Notes: generated by a model from the sequence alone, not told the origin. Counted from the first letter of the stretch, positions 23,801-38,940 are shown. The stretch: DNA of 64,000 bases from Kingdonia uniflora (GCA_014058105.1 JACGCM010001546.1:186001-250000); one strand, 5' to 3'. A program made the numbers and translations.

Positions 23801-25317
23801 AGAATGTTGAATAGCATAGCATTTATTTGTAGCGTGGTAGTTACACTTGTGGTTTTGGCAGTAAGGCTCGTCCTTCCTAACCTCGATGGGGTAAGGGGTA
23901 CGCCAGATAGGGTCGACCTGAATTTGTGGGAGAAGGGTGCTGATGGGAGCAGTAAGCTTGGGAAGAACCGTCTTGGGTCATTTTTTGCGGGCCTCAATAG
24001 TGGTATCGTTGGAGTAAGGGCGTTTGCGGCTCTCAGTCTCTTGTGAGATGGGAGTGGCCATGAGTGTAGAGGGTTGTCGAGGATCGTTATTGTTGGTGGT
24101 CGAAGCTTTCCCCTGGCGATTGGATTCACGAAGGCTTTCGAGGTCAATGTATCCATTAACCTTAGATAACATCTCCTCAAGGGCTAGTATTTTATAAAGC
24201 ACGATGTACTCCTTGACACGACTGTGATCTGTTAGAGCGTTAGAATACGCAAGGACAACATTCCCGCAGTTGAGGTTTTTGACTTTGCGTTACTCATCGA
24301 GAACTCGCTTGGTAAATGCTTCAAGCGTTTCGTTATGGGATTTGCGAAAGTTCAAGAAGGCATTAACCCGGACCTCACTGTCTTTGTTAAAGGCAAACTG
24401 AGCAATGAAAAGGCTCGATAATTGTTTGAAGCTTTGGATCAAACCATTAGGAAGGCTGTGATACCATTTGAAAGGGCTGTCAGTTAGGCTGGTGGGGAAC
24501 ATGCGGCACAAAATATGATCGGCTGTAGAATACAGACTTAAGGCGTTTTGGAATTCGAGGACATGAGACTAAGGGTCGGTATTGTGGTATTTGCTGATTT
24601 TAGGTGTATGGAAATTGAGAGGCACTTCGATCGCGAGAAGTTTGGGGTAGATAGGGTTGTTTAACCGACTTCATGAGTTTGGTGTTGGGCTCGCGCTGAC
24701 GTGAATAGCAGCGCGAATTTTCTGATTGAGTTCCTGCTGAGTGAGGTAAGAAGGGTGCGGGGGAGAGCACTAGGGTCGAGGGGGAAGAGGTTGAAGGTTC
24801 GGATTGTGTTCACCGCTGCGCTCCCCGAGACGTTCTCGAGCAGGGCAGCGTTTGGGGTGTCGAGTAGAGCAAAGAGTGGAGTCGGAAGAATCCTCCGTGG
24901 GGTGTATACCAAGGTGGATTGAACCGGTGGGTAAATTGGCGGGAGCACCCTCGGTGCCAAGGTGGACTGGGGGAACTTCAACATGGGGGTGGGGCCCAAG
25001 GTGAGCGTGGGCTGAAATACGATAAGGGGCAGGCGCCCGGGATCGCGGAGGAGCGTCCTGAGTATAAACCTGCTGAAGCTCTCGAACTGTGTGGCACAGT
25101 TCGTCTAGAGCGCGATGTTGGCGCTCGCTGTCATCCAAACGATACTGTCGTTCGGCCTCGAGTTTGTTACGTCTATCTTCCCGCTCGAGATGCAGTTGAT
25201 TAGAATGGCACTCTTCAGCTTTGGTAAACTGTTGGCTGATCAGAGCGAGTTAGGCTGTGATGCCGTCGGTAGAATTTCTAACGACGGCAGAGGTGGAGCA
25301 AAGGGTGGGGCCATTGA
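23801..25317 (-). pseudogene. Gag of family C Tat element
   Basis: A plausible start is MAPPFAPPLPS at about 25317, 85 bases inside the 5' LTR. A charged coiled-coil segment follows (EREDRRNKLEAERQYRLDDS), then a Pro/His-rich linker (24770-25000), then the Retrotrans_gag core MCRMFPTSLTDSPFKWYHSL with FNKDSEVRVNAFLNFRKSHN at 24511-24290. KVNGYIDLESLRESN follows near 24160. A CCHC-like nucleocapsid remnant (YCQNHKCNYHATNKCYA) lies near 23845. Several stops interrupt it. It runs directly into the protease. Confidence 0.75.
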
Positions 25318-25400
25318 GGCTGACAGTGAGTGGTAAAAAGAGGAAGAGAGAAAAGGCGAAGAGTACTGGGTAGTGTGGGTATAGCACAGACGACACCAAA

Positions 25401-26161
25401 TGTAATGGCCAAGTTTCGTATGAGGAAATCGGCTCTTACACGATGGGGTTAATATTCGACTAGGGGTCTGCAAGCATATAATTACAATAATAAGAGATAG
25501 TACTAAGACAATATACTTGCGTGGAGGCCTAGAATGGGTTATTCCATGACCTCTAGTGAGGATTTTAAGGAGAAATGATATATATATCGAGTTAGTCGAA
25601 GGATCGAGGAGTGGACTGCTACAGGGTATTCGAAGGTAATCTTCTAAGGCTTTGCGGGAGAGATTTTTCTTAACCCCTTCATAGTGCCTCCTCCCTCCTA
25701 TTTATAGGATATAAAAAGGGTTGAGTCACCATGGGAGGTCTAGTTACATGTATATCCTCTGGGAACAACTGACTTGTACCCGGAGTTAATTCTGACACTG
25801 TAGTTGTTGGGTCTGCCACTGTAGCTGTTGGTTCTGATACTGTAGTTGTTGGTTCTGGCACTGTAGTTGCTGAGCAGCTTGTTTCTCTGTTCTGTTTGGT
25901 GAGCTGGTTGTGTAACGTATCTAACTTCGACCATGTACGTCCATGGTAGAAGTATTTTTGGTACTGGTACTGAGTTCTGGCGCTACTCTTCTATCTTCGA
26001 TTAAGGCGATTAGCTTGGATGATTCTTTCGAGTGTTCGATTAGTCTCGGAAGGCTTCATGGACTTACTTATTGTCTTATTGGGCTTCGAGTCTCTAGGTA
26101 GGCTTGGATGTAGCCTTCGAGTATTCGACTGGTGCTAGAAGGCTGCGAGTAGGCTACTACA
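25401..26161 (-). repeat. 5' LTR of family C Tat element
   Basis: Read on the minus strand it starts TGTAGTAGCC and ends GGCCATTACA, about 761 bp. A primer-binding-site-like TTTGGTGTCGTCTGTG lies immediately inside (around 25384-25400), a two-base variant of the TGGCGCCGTCTGTG type seen in families A and B. It contains a short direct-repeat patch (gtagttgttggttctg, 25800-25880). No second LTR was found near 16010, so the 3' end of the element is missing. Confidence 0.7.
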
Positions 26162-26225
26162 TATGTAGATTAGTAGGTTATTATGTGTTATGACATATTG
26201 ATGATTTATTATTTTGTAGGTGTGA

Positions 26226-26480
26226 TGGCTAGATATTATGTGATTTTTGTAGGGCGTATACCCGGAGTATATGAGACATGGGAGGAGACGCACCCCTAGG
26301 TCTCAAGTTTTTGAGGAGCTGTTCATAGGAGAGTTAATTCAAGGGCAGAGGCTAATCTTTTGTTTGCTATATTTGTTGAGAAGGAAAGGCATGTTCAGGG
26401 GGGAGTAGCTCTGGAGGAGGAAGAAGCCCCACCAGTTGTTGAGGTCGAGGAAGCTGAAGATGTATAGGATCTAGGTGGGA
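26226..26480 (+). pseudogene. RNase H1 N-terminal / viroplasmin-like domain relic
   Basis: From the ATG after an acceptor-like ttttgtag the translation begins MARYYVIFVGRIPGVYETWE. It continues through a V-S-S-F-x-G-A-V pattern to RAEANLLFAIFVEKER. This is the layout of the Caulimovirus-viroplasmin/RNase HI N-terminal domain, a small fold that binds RNA-DNA hybrids and also occurs in plant transposon and host proteins. Two stops interrupt it. An acidic tail (EEEEAPPVVEVEEAEDV) follows. It may belong to the same old locus as the Myb/SANT relic at 5930, now separated by the gypsy insertions. Confidence 0.5.
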
Positions 26481-27590
26481 TGGCTGTAAGGGATGTGCAT
26501 GGTTGGATTTTCCGTCTTGTTTTAGCTTGTGTTGGAGTGGTGTGCTGTAAAGGTAGGTAAGTGAGTATTTTCATTTTAGAGGTGTTAATCGGCTGGTATT
26601 TTCTTGTATGACTATGAGGGATGTTTTCCTCTAAATTTGGTAACTTGTGTATTTATGAATTAGAGAGAAACATGTGGTTTATATGTATTTTTGATATTTT
26701 TGTGGAGAAACTTCTAATCTGTGGTCAAATTAGATGGTTCAGCCAAACAGACTAGTGAGATGTTGAAGTTAGAAGTCAGGATTTTAAGTACAACTTCTAA
26801 CCTTCAGCCAAACGCATGCGAGTTTTTTTTCAATTTTCTAACCTTAATCATCTATGTTTTTCTCACCTCTTCCTACCTCTTCTCACCCCAAAAAGACAAA
26901 AAAAAAAACATGGCCTAGGAGTTTTAGAAAGAGAACAAGTTTTAGAAAGAGATTAGGGTCGTTATGTCGAAGGCTCTCGTCCACAATGAACGAAGAGCAA
27001 GTCTCACATATAAATCATTACGAAGCATCTCAGATTTGAGGAGAAGAGAAGATAAGAGTTTCATTTTTAGGACAAGAAAAAGTAAAGTTTTTAGTATTTT
27101 AAGTATAAAAAGGAAAAGAAGATGAAGACATGAAGTTAAAGAGAATAAGTTGTAACCACTAACTAATCATCCGGTTTGTAGTTTACACGTGTTAATATTG
27201 AAGTGGAATTGAGCCCTTGCTCAACAATTAGTAGGTGACACAATTAGGACTAGTTGAAAACCCAACCTACCCACCTATTTTTTTTAGATTTAAACTGATC
27301 ATAAAAACCCACATGGCATGAGAGAAGAGAAAGAAAAAAAGAAGAAAAAAAAAAAAAAAAAGTAGAAATCACCCAGAGACCCGCAAGTCACCCTGTACCT
27401 GTGGATGCTCTTAAGACTACATCGAGTCAAGACTTTTTTAATCTCTTTCGTGAGCATATGGTAAATCAAGTGAACTATAAAACCACTTCAAAGTTCTGAT
27501 TCCACGGTTAAATGATAAATCTTGCAAGGTGAATATTAGGTAAAGAAGATGAAATCGCAAAGGGGAAGACAATGAATTACAGTAAAATAA
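26481..27590. other. Non-coding DNA between the relic and the kinase gene
   Basis: It is AT-rich, with runs of A at 26901 and 27345-27361. No gene or clear repeat was recognised. It would hold the region downstream of the UMP-CMP kinase polyadenylation site. Confidence 0.4.
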
Positions 27591-27599
27591 AATTCAAAG

Positions 27600-27750
27600 A
27601 TTATTGTTATTGCTTATATTGAAAGGACAGTCACAATGATGATAACATTTACATAAAAACCTTCATCACATAAACTACAAACTCTCTGTAATAGGTAGAT
27701 AATTTAGTTTTGGTAACCTTGTCATGTATGATATCAAGTACCAACACCAC
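27600..27750 (-). other. Probable terminal 3' UTR exon of the UMP-CMP kinase gene
   Basis: A good acceptor (gatgttgcag) precedes this segment on the minus strand. It contains no continuation of the kinase frame, which already stopped in the previous exon. AATAAC/AATAAT motifs near its end could serve as poly(A) signals. No transcript is available to confirm it. Confidence 0.45.
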
Positions 27751-28286
27751 CTGCAACATCAACACAAGGAAAAACATTAAAATCGGAAAATATACTAGGC
27801 AGCAACGTTAAAAAAAAAGTACTGTTTATATTTAATTAAAATAGAGTGCTCTCAAACAAAAATCAAGTAACGTTCTTTGGTTTAGGCTGAGGCCAATAGT
27901 TAAACCATATAGATCTATCACCCAAAATTTGAAGTCCAGATTAAGGGAGCATAATTTTTCAAAACCTCCTGACATATAAGGATAATGAGTTAACGCATGA
28001 TTTTTCATGAAGATCGTCTCCTAAACTTAAAGACCGCTCTTAAAATTATGAAACCCACTTTCGGCAATAATTAGTTAATTAAGAGCTGGTTTTTAGGTGA
28101 AGATAGCATGTGGAAATTCAGTGTAAAATAGAAGGCAATAAAGACAAAATCACTGTAGTTGCATTATATAAGACCAAATTACTCTTTCATCAATGATCAA
28201 TATATTAAGGGAAAATGATATTTTCGGAGCAGAAAATAATTAAGTTCCACCAGATATATTCACGTCAGGATGATCTTATGCAGTAG

Positions 28287-28287
<1 letters not shown>

Positions 28288-28321
<34 letters not shown>
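28288..28321 (+). repeat. Homopolymer run of 34 G
   Basis: It is an uninterrupted G run (C on the gene's sense strand) inside the last intron of the kinase gene, just upstream of the hAT element. Such a run is exceptional in plant nuclear DNA. Its true length, or its reality, may be affected by sequencing chemistry. Confidence 0.9.
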
Positions 28322-28322
<1 letters not shown>

Positions 28323-28447
28323 GGACATATCAACCAATTATGGTTCTCTAGAGGACAATCAACGGCGGCGGCAAACATATGGTACTATTCTGCTGCAATT
28401 GGGGAAGTGCTTTCTCCTCTCCATATATCATCTTCCTATAATAATAT

Positions 28448-29184
28448 TAGGGCTGCAAGTTGGGTGGGTAGAAGTAGAACCCGACCAACCAGTGTTCAAC
28501 GTGATGTTTTATCGGTCACGGTCAAGAATTTTTTAGTATAGGTTAGTCATGGTCATGGTCACGATCACAAAGTTTGAAGTATAGGTCGGTCATACGTAGG
28601 GGTCACAATGGCCAATTTCGGGGCAGGGTCAGCAGTGATCCTGACCCGATCCATTAGAAAACCCAGTTGACCCAAACCCTAAAGGATCGGGAAATATCCG
28701 ATCCTGACCCGAACCGTTAGTGTTCTCCGCGATCCTTACCCAATCCGAACCGAACTTGCCACCCCTAGTCATACGAATATGAAAATGAACCCTAAAAGTT
28801 CAAGGTTAGTCATGGTTGGAGAGTTCAACCAACCCGAACCCGAACTTGAAGGTACAAACGGTATCTTTGTACATATGGAAGATGGAGGCTCTTAAGTCTC
28901 CTTATACATCTCTCTCTGATACGACCCTCACCTCTCTGATACATGTATCAGACTCTCCAAGATTGGAGTTTATCTCATTTATTATCGTAAGTCCAATTAA
29001 CCATCCCGACCAACTCAAATAAATTTGTTCATTTGAGCACCCCGAACATGTGAAGCCTTTGGGTTGCACATGGTCAATAACTCTCAACCCAATTTCGGGA
29101 TGGGATGGTCATGTGCAAAGTGAAGTTATAGTCAGGGACTGCTCACACTTCTTATTGACTTATCCCGCCCAACTTGCAACCTTA
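28448..29184. mobile_element. hAT-like non-autonomous element (outer)
   Basis: The left end TAGGGCTGCAAGTTGGGTGG and the reverse complement of the right end, TAAGGTTGCAAGTTGGGCGG, form terminal inverted repeats matching at 17 of 20 positions. Flanking 8-mers aataatat and actgatat agree at 6 of 8, consistent with an aged 8-bp hAT duplication. It has no transposase. The inside is rich in GACCCGA/CGGGTC words. It lies wholly within an intron of the kinase gene and contains a second MITE. Confidence 0.65.
28597..28767. mobile_element. hAT MITE nested in the outer element
   Basis: A 171-bp element with ends TAGGGGTCACAATGGCC and (reverse complement) TAGGGGTGGCAAGTTCGG. It is flanked by a perfect 8-bp duplication GTCATACG at 28589-28596 and 28768-28775. 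The TAGGGGTGGCAA-type terminus and 8-bp duplication are typical of hAT MITEs. The perfect duplication implies it is younger than its host element. Confidence 0.85.
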
Positions 29185-29302
29185 ACTGATATAAATAGAA
29201 TAGCAATGCCTTAAACAAAGTGAATAGGTCCTTAAGTCTCTCATGTCCCAATATATAAAAGATTCATAGTGCTATTGTAAGCAGAATTTACGGGAATATT
29301 AC

Positions 29303-29344
29303 CTCGATCCAAACAATGCTTGGAATTTTGGGTACAACTGTAAA

Positions 29345-29353
<9 letters not shown>
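29303..29353 (-). other. Penultimate exon with the stop codon and start of 3' UTR
   Basis: The acceptor ttttttatgcag is followed by ACT GCT TAG, then 42 untranslated bases and the donor gag|gtaata. The stop therefore lies 42 nt before an exon junction, short of the distance usually needed to trigger nonsense-mediated decay. If this exon were skipped the frame would read on into the terminal exon for about 34 codons. Confidence 0.65.
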
Positions 29354-32701
<3,348 letters not shown>

Positions 32702-33860
32702 GACTCCGGACTAGAATGTGTGTGAATAAACTCTCTGAAATTAATAAGAGAACATTAAACATCTCTATTATAAAAACGTACGAAAAACCTTTTGGAGTTT
32801 TAATATTAATCAACAAACACCCAATTATAATTTATACCATAGTCAACAGTCGGATGTATAATTCACTTTTTCAATACACGAATTGTGTGTATCTATCACA
32901 TAAGTGTATTTTTTAATTTTTTATTAAAGTTGTTATTATAACTAGCATATCTCGAAGTACTACCTGCTAGTGGCATACACAGATATAGATGTAAATGCAT
33001 AATTCTATTTGGGAATAATTTAAAGGAACAAACTTTACATTATAAAAGCTATTTATATTTACTTCTTCTAAAATAAAGATAGATTTGCTTCTTAAGTCAT
33101 TAGTTGTCACGAACTTTTGAACAAATAACGATATTTATGGGTACGATTTTTATTTATGGGATACTAAGTAGGACAATCAAACTTTTCTATACCTTATTGT
33201 TTCCTATGCCTAATTACCAACTAGGGATTGTGCAATACATATACATTCACACTGGTCACCATCCACCTATTTTCATCTAAAAAACTCCCTCATGTTGCAT
33301 AATTTGGGTGCAAATGAACAGCTTCAATCACAATTCCTTGTTGTTTCTACTCTTCAGCGACTTCTTAAAGATTCCCGTTTATTAGTTATCAAGTACAAAT
33401 TGTGACATAAAATCAATAACTTTCATATGGACACCCATTACGAATTCATATCCTATCCAAGTAAACCCATATCCCAATTTGCTAATAAACTTCAGATCAA
33501 CACATTACAACCAGATCCCTCAAGTTAACCATTACATCTATCATCAATAACATTATGATCACATTATAATTGCAAAATAAAACTCTAAATTACATAATTT
33601 ACAGCATTACAAGTCCCAATAACATCAGATCTGACGCCAAAAAATCTCAAACACAGCTCAAATCCAATAAAAAGTTGGGGCAAATGAGAATGTAATGAGC
33701 AATTATTGATCAAATGCCATTCAAGATTGTATATTTGAACAGAATTTAAGCGATTAGGGTTAAAATAAATAAAATTGAGATCGAGAGAGGGTAAAATTAA
33801 ATTATACCTGAGAGAGATTTGTCACCGAAAATAATGTGTTTTTTTCAGACAGGCAACGAA
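32702..33860 (-). other. 5' UTR, 5' UTR intron and promoter of the UMP-CMP kinase gene
   Basis: Nine untranslated bases precede the ATG in the same exon (32702-32710, acceptor attctag). A 1.1-kb leader intron follows, with its donor ctctcag|gtataa at about 33808. A first exon of about 50 bases rich in GAGAG/CTCTC reaches about 33855. A TATA-like ttataaata on the minus strand lies near 33877-33885. A leader intron is common in plant housekeeping genes. Confidence 0.6.
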
Positions 33861-33886
33861 CTCTCTTGGTTTGAGGAGATATTTAT

Positions 33887-34938
33887 AAGAGTGTAGGAGA
33901 CCGGATCCTGTACTCCGGGATTTTTAATTTTAGTGAGGACTTCCCCATATGGTATGTCACACCATTTCAATCCTAAACCCTCATCGAGATACGGATGAAC
34001 CACTCATTTTGTTTCATCTATCACTGAGAATAAAAAAGTACAATCCACTCAGTTATGTCAACTTCAGGTGTTGGCTGTATAGCAGAAAAAATATAATCCA
34101 CCCTATCTGTTACGACGGCCCAGTTTTGGTCGCTTCAAGGTGATGGTTGTACGGCAACATATTCGCAAGACAAACGTCGAGGGGATGGTTGTACATTCCA
34201 AATATACGTAGTGTTTGTAAATTATTTTCTTAGCATTATATACTTTTAAAATACTGCCATAGATAGTGTCAATGCCACATGGGTGAAGGATGTGAGATTA
34301 GATGCTACTACATGGAGTAGGGGAATTGAATTCCTAATGACTGGTTTGTTTCACTTTTTTCATTTTTTTAGTAACGGTTGCTTGTTTTGGACGTTTAGAC
34401 TAACTTTATAAATTTTCTTTTAAATCCTTCATTAACTTTATTATATACATTTGCCTCCTCGTCCTAAGAGTTGGAGAGAAAGCCTACTCATGTGTACTGG
34501 TGGACTCTAAGATCCAGCATAGGTCAAGATTCAGAAATTCTAGGATATAAACCGAAGCATCAAAAGCATCAGCGTGACACGTTTATTAACACCAAGAATA
34601 ACACAATCAAACCACTAAAGTGTTTTTTCGTTACTGAAATGTATGGCAATAGAAAACCAGAACAGTAAGCTGATTGAACATAGTTTTGAAACCAAACTAC
34701 CTTATTGAATAACTTTTCTTGATTCGCAAATGGTATGACATTAGAAAACGAATATGATACCGTAAGATATGTTTGATAGGTTCAATGCAAATTTTTAATT
34801 GAGGATACAAACTCAAATGGATGCTTTTTCACGAAATGTTTCCCATTGGAGAATTAGATTCTTTTGCCCATAAGCTAGATGTTCCCCATTGGGGTATATA
34901 TATCATTTATTCCTATATTATGCGTTGATACTTGATAT
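33887..34938. other. Upstream region of the kinase gene; nothing recognised
   Basis: It is AT-rich sequence without a supported gene. It would hold the distal promoter of the kinase gene and ends at the copia LTR. Short frames within it have no recognisable domains. Confidence 0.4.
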
Positions 34939-35733
34939 TGTTATAGTCCCGGTTTGGTGGGTCTCCCACTGTGGAGTGGGTCAGGCTACCACCGACAACT
35001 AACCCCTAGGGTTCGGTTTAGGGACAGAGAAAGATCTAGAAATTTCCAATATAAATATAGGGGGACTTGGAGGCTCCCCTACTATGTAACTAATGAAGCT
35101 TATGATATTTAGCCTTTTGGACAGGGGCGAAGCCAGGACTTGAGTCCACTAGAGTCAAAAGACAGAATGAGGGAGTTTGGGGGCATCGCCCCCGAGAAAA
35201 AAAATTATGAAGCATATTAGGGTATTTTAGTATCGCTTATATTAGAATTCATACCAAACTTTAAAAAAAAAAAAAAAATCTAAGAAGAGAGTCCTCAATC
35301 TAAAAGTTAATTTTGAATCATAACTCTTAGAAGAGAGCCCGCAATCTAAAAGTTAATTTTGAATCATATAATGTTAAAGGATGAAGTATGACTTGATAAT
35401 CAAAAAATGAGGCTATAAGGACTTGGAACCCTTGTTTAGGTAGTCAAAATCAACATGTTTGTCCACTAGACAAATAGCAATTATATGATTAGAACTGAGC
35501 GGAGTAATATATATATATACAAATTATGTATATATGTATCATTTTTAGCTACCTGGTAAGTGATTTCTCGCAAATCCAGTGGGGTCATTTGAACCCATTG
35601 GTCCCCCTAGCTTCGCCCTTATTTTTGGAGCCCTAATAGAATCTCTCTACTTCTCTCTATATGTTCTCTCATATTGGCTAAGTATTATAGACGATTACAC
35701 GCTATCAAGCACGTTTGTTTTTCCTTCGAGCAC
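34939..35733 (+). repeat. 5' LTR of the interrupted copia element, split by a hAT element
   Basis: It begins TGTTATAGTCCCGGTTTGG and has a TATA-like caatataaatatag near 35048. It resumes after the 500-bp hAT insertion with a CTCTCT-rich transcript-start-like segment. Just beyond it, tggtattgaagc (about 35737) is a decayed form of the copia initiator-Met primer-binding site TGGTATCAGAGC. The right border is approximate. Confidence 0.5.
35122..35621. mobile_element. hAT-like MITE, 500 bp, inside the copia LTR
   Basis: The ends CAGGGGCGAAGCCAGG and (reverse complement) TAAGGGCGAAGCTAGG form inverted repeats. The flanks cttttgga (35114-35121) and tttttgga (35622-35629) match at 7 of 8, an 8-bp hAT-type duplication. 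It contains a duplicated segment (agaagagagtcctcaatctaaa and agaagagagcccgcaatctaaa). There is no coding capacity. Confidence 0.8.
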
Positions 35734-38700
35734 AAATTATTGGTATTGAAGCTTATCTTGGGTAGTAATCTCTTGTTATTCATAGCTTTTGGATCAAGGT
35801 AACCCTAGAAACTCCTCTTTTTCAAGGTTAAAAATCTAGATCTACTATTATGCATGTTTTTTCAAGTAGTCTCAACTATGTTTATCATGTTTAGATCTAG
35901 TATTTGGTATGTTTTTAGTAGAGTTTATCATTGTTCTCTACAAAAATGCCTTGAATATGATGTCTAGGCTAGATTTGGTTAATTTTGATGTATAATATAG
36001 ACTATGTAATCAGATATCTTATTACATGTGATTAAGGTTTGCATGATTAGATCTATTTGTTAGTCAGGGTCTACTATTTTTTTGCCCTATAATATGTTGA
36101 ATATGCAATTTTTTTCATGTTCACTATGGTTTTTAGCACTATACTCAACATAAATAATATGGTTTGATCCAAAAATTGTCTTATAAATCGCATTTTACGT
36201 ATTTCGAGAAACCCTAACATTTTTCTTAATTATTAGGCTATTTTCGGATTTATTTTATTAATATTTTTAGAATAAAGGATAATTGTTAATGAAATAAAAT
36301 CTCCTATTTTGAGAAGTTTAGATTTGATAAGTATATTAATAGAATCCTTCTTTTTTTAGTCTCTATCACCTATTTTGAGGAGACCCAATATTTTTGGAAA
36401 CTCCTTGATAGGGCCTCCTAGGTGGGTTGACCTACGGGTCTAGGCCTAGTTAGGTTAGATGCACATGTAGGTACGTAGGCGTACACATTTGTTATAGAGA
36501 GGTGTACACATAAATATTTTCTCTTTGGACTTTGGTTTTTAAACTAGCAACATTGACCCCGCAACACCTTAGTTGAATTAAGTTCCTAAGTGGGGGGTTT
36601 AAACATTATGTGCATCGGCCTTGTGTGAGCAATGCTCCAAGCCGTGCCACCGGTGTGAGTTCCCACTCTCGGCAGGCCCCACAATATGTCTCTCAGCCTT
36701 GTTTAGCAATGCTCCAAGCCGAGCCCAACTGATTGAGTTCTCACTCCCAATTTGGCCCAATTATTATTGCAGGTCAAGCCTGTCGAGCTCACGCTCCAAG
36801 CCCAACCCGCATCACAACCCGCATGACCAAGCACGTATGTGCAGTGCTGGGACCGCGCCAGGGCGACCCATGCGTTGTGCACGTGTGTGAGGCGTGTGGC
36901 TCATGTGCAGCGTCCACTCGTGTTATGCCCTTGTGTGCAATACGTGTGTATGACCCCTGTGACCACTACCCGCGTGCCGAGCACGTGTGTCTGTAGCGAG
37001 TGAAGGCCTCAGCGTCTCGCGTGTTGTGTATGTGTGTATGACCTGTGGACCCCGTGCAAACCTGAGTGAAACTTGAGTGAAGTGTACATACTGTGCAGCG
37101 TGTGTGACCCGTGTGACTCTGCCGTGAGTAACCCGCGTGATTGGGCATGTGTGTACAGTGCGTGTAGACCACGTGCTTATGTGTGGGGTATGTATTGGTG
37201 TATTTTTACACATTGTACCACAATACTTGTGCATAGGCAGACTTGGTCAAGCCCACCAAGTTCTACAGACTCTTGGTAGGGCGCCTAAGGCGACCTTGTC
37301 CCCACAACTACCCAGTCCAGTCAGCAGCTGCAAACTCGATCCAAGGTTAACTTTGGTCAATTTGATCTAAGTCCAGCACGTCTTGACGAGACCCGATCCT
37401 TACCTAATCCAAACCAGATCCAAGTGTCCAACCCTGATCCAGGTTAGACCTCTAGTCCAAACCCGATCTAGTCCGACCAGATTTGATATGACCATGACCT
37501 TATTTTTGGACAGGTATCCCTGATCCAACTCAAAGGCCAACCTAAGCATACTTGGCCTAGGGCCTGATAACTCTAAGGTCTAACTCGAGCTTCTACGAAT
37601 GAGACCTAGGGATTGAACCCGCAATCTCTAGAGTTCCAACCCGAGTTTTAACAAACTCGAAAGGTCACATCTGGACGCACCCGAGCGACTTTCACTTGAC
37701 TTTATACTCACAAGTCGCATACTGAGTTAGGACTCAAGTGTCATGAACCTCAACCTGAGGCGAGTACCCCAATCAGGAATGAGTCATATCTTAGACTAGG
37801 CTCAAATTGAGTTAACCCGACTGCAGGCAAGTAGCCTAAGTCAACTCTCACTCGTTTCGCACGCCTTAGTTCTTTAAATTTCTTGGTTTTACCTATTTTA
37901 CACTCTAGGTCTCTAGTCGAGTTCTCTCTCCCTCGTGACTCAACATTTTAGGCAACGAGAATAGGCAGACTTTCTCAAAGCCTGCCTTATGGTCTTGTGT
38001 TTAGACAGTCTAAAGACTGATAGCGAGCGTGTGGTTAGGCGTTTGACACATGTGATTTCATCTCTGGGAAGCAGATTTGTTTGAATATTTATGAACCTAT
38101 ACCCCCGATAGATAGACGCCAACTTATCTGGTTAGAATTGATTTTCCCTGTATCTTTACTTGTTCTCCACCTGATGATCTGGGTTACTAATAGAGGAACT
38201 GTTTCCCTCTTGGATCCAGTCAACGGCTTCTCAACATTTAGGAGAATAGTGGGACATTAATATGATCCCTTCAAGAATAGCTCAATCAATCTCTACTAGC
38301 GTCTGACTTTCTGAGCAGTGCATCCCATATTTTACAATCAGGACATGCATCGGTGCACTCCTAGGCTGTATCGTAGCTACTTCTTTTAGCACCAATTTTC
38401 GCCAAAGCCACATTTTTCAGTTTTGGTCATTTAAACCTAGAGTTGCATCCATATTTCCTTTAGCTTAAAATTAAACGGCATATGCCCGTTTGAACACCGG
38501 TGTATGTTTTGGAAACCTAGCATATTGAAATTGAATTAGGTTCATTCCTCTATACCTAACGGATTTTACACAAATAGCACACGCGACTTCGGGGCCACCT
38601 CCTAAATATTATCCCTGATCACTTAACCTTAGTATAGAATTATATCGCATGAGTAGCACTTATGTTAGATACAGTCTCTAAATAGGGTTGGAAAAATAAA

Positions 38701-38940
38701 ACATGGACAGGATTTGGCCTCGACATTCATTAAGTGAATATGTTCATATGGTGTAAACATTATTATCCTTTCAAACCAAATTGGTTAATTTGGTTATTTT
38801 CCATTGTTATCTTTCTCTGCTTGTATATATCCTCTGTTTCGTCTAAAATAGGGGGGAGGGATTATGTGTTTTTTTTTCACATCACCCTACCCGTTACTGG
38901 ATAATACATATTATGCATATTGATATATCATTCACTCATC
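35734..38940 (+). other. Long non-coding leader of the copia element, including a GC-rich block
   Basis: 35740-36430 is an AT-rich leader. 36600-37300 is unusually GC-rich and TGTG/CACGTG-rich. Two to three imperfect copies of a roughly 70-bp unit containing aatgctccaagcc(g) occur at 36648-36790. 37360-37500 is rich in gaTCCAaacc words. The short frames across these parts are low complexity and not supported. No second LTR or other element boundary was recognised. Confidence 0.35.

Noticed and set aside
23804..25336. Plus-strand frames over the family C gag and protease, up to 94 codons
   Set aside because: They are opposite-strand shadows of GC-rich gag; the minus strand shows recognisable gag motifs.
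28270..28536. An 88-codon frame with a poly-Gly stretch
   Set aside because: It translates the G run and the end of a MITE inside an intron; no coding evidence.
36621..37370. Several overlapping open frames on both strands of about 60-100 codons
   Set aside because: They lie in the GC- and TGTG-rich repeat block, are low in complexity and show no domain. Frames on both strands follow from the base composition.
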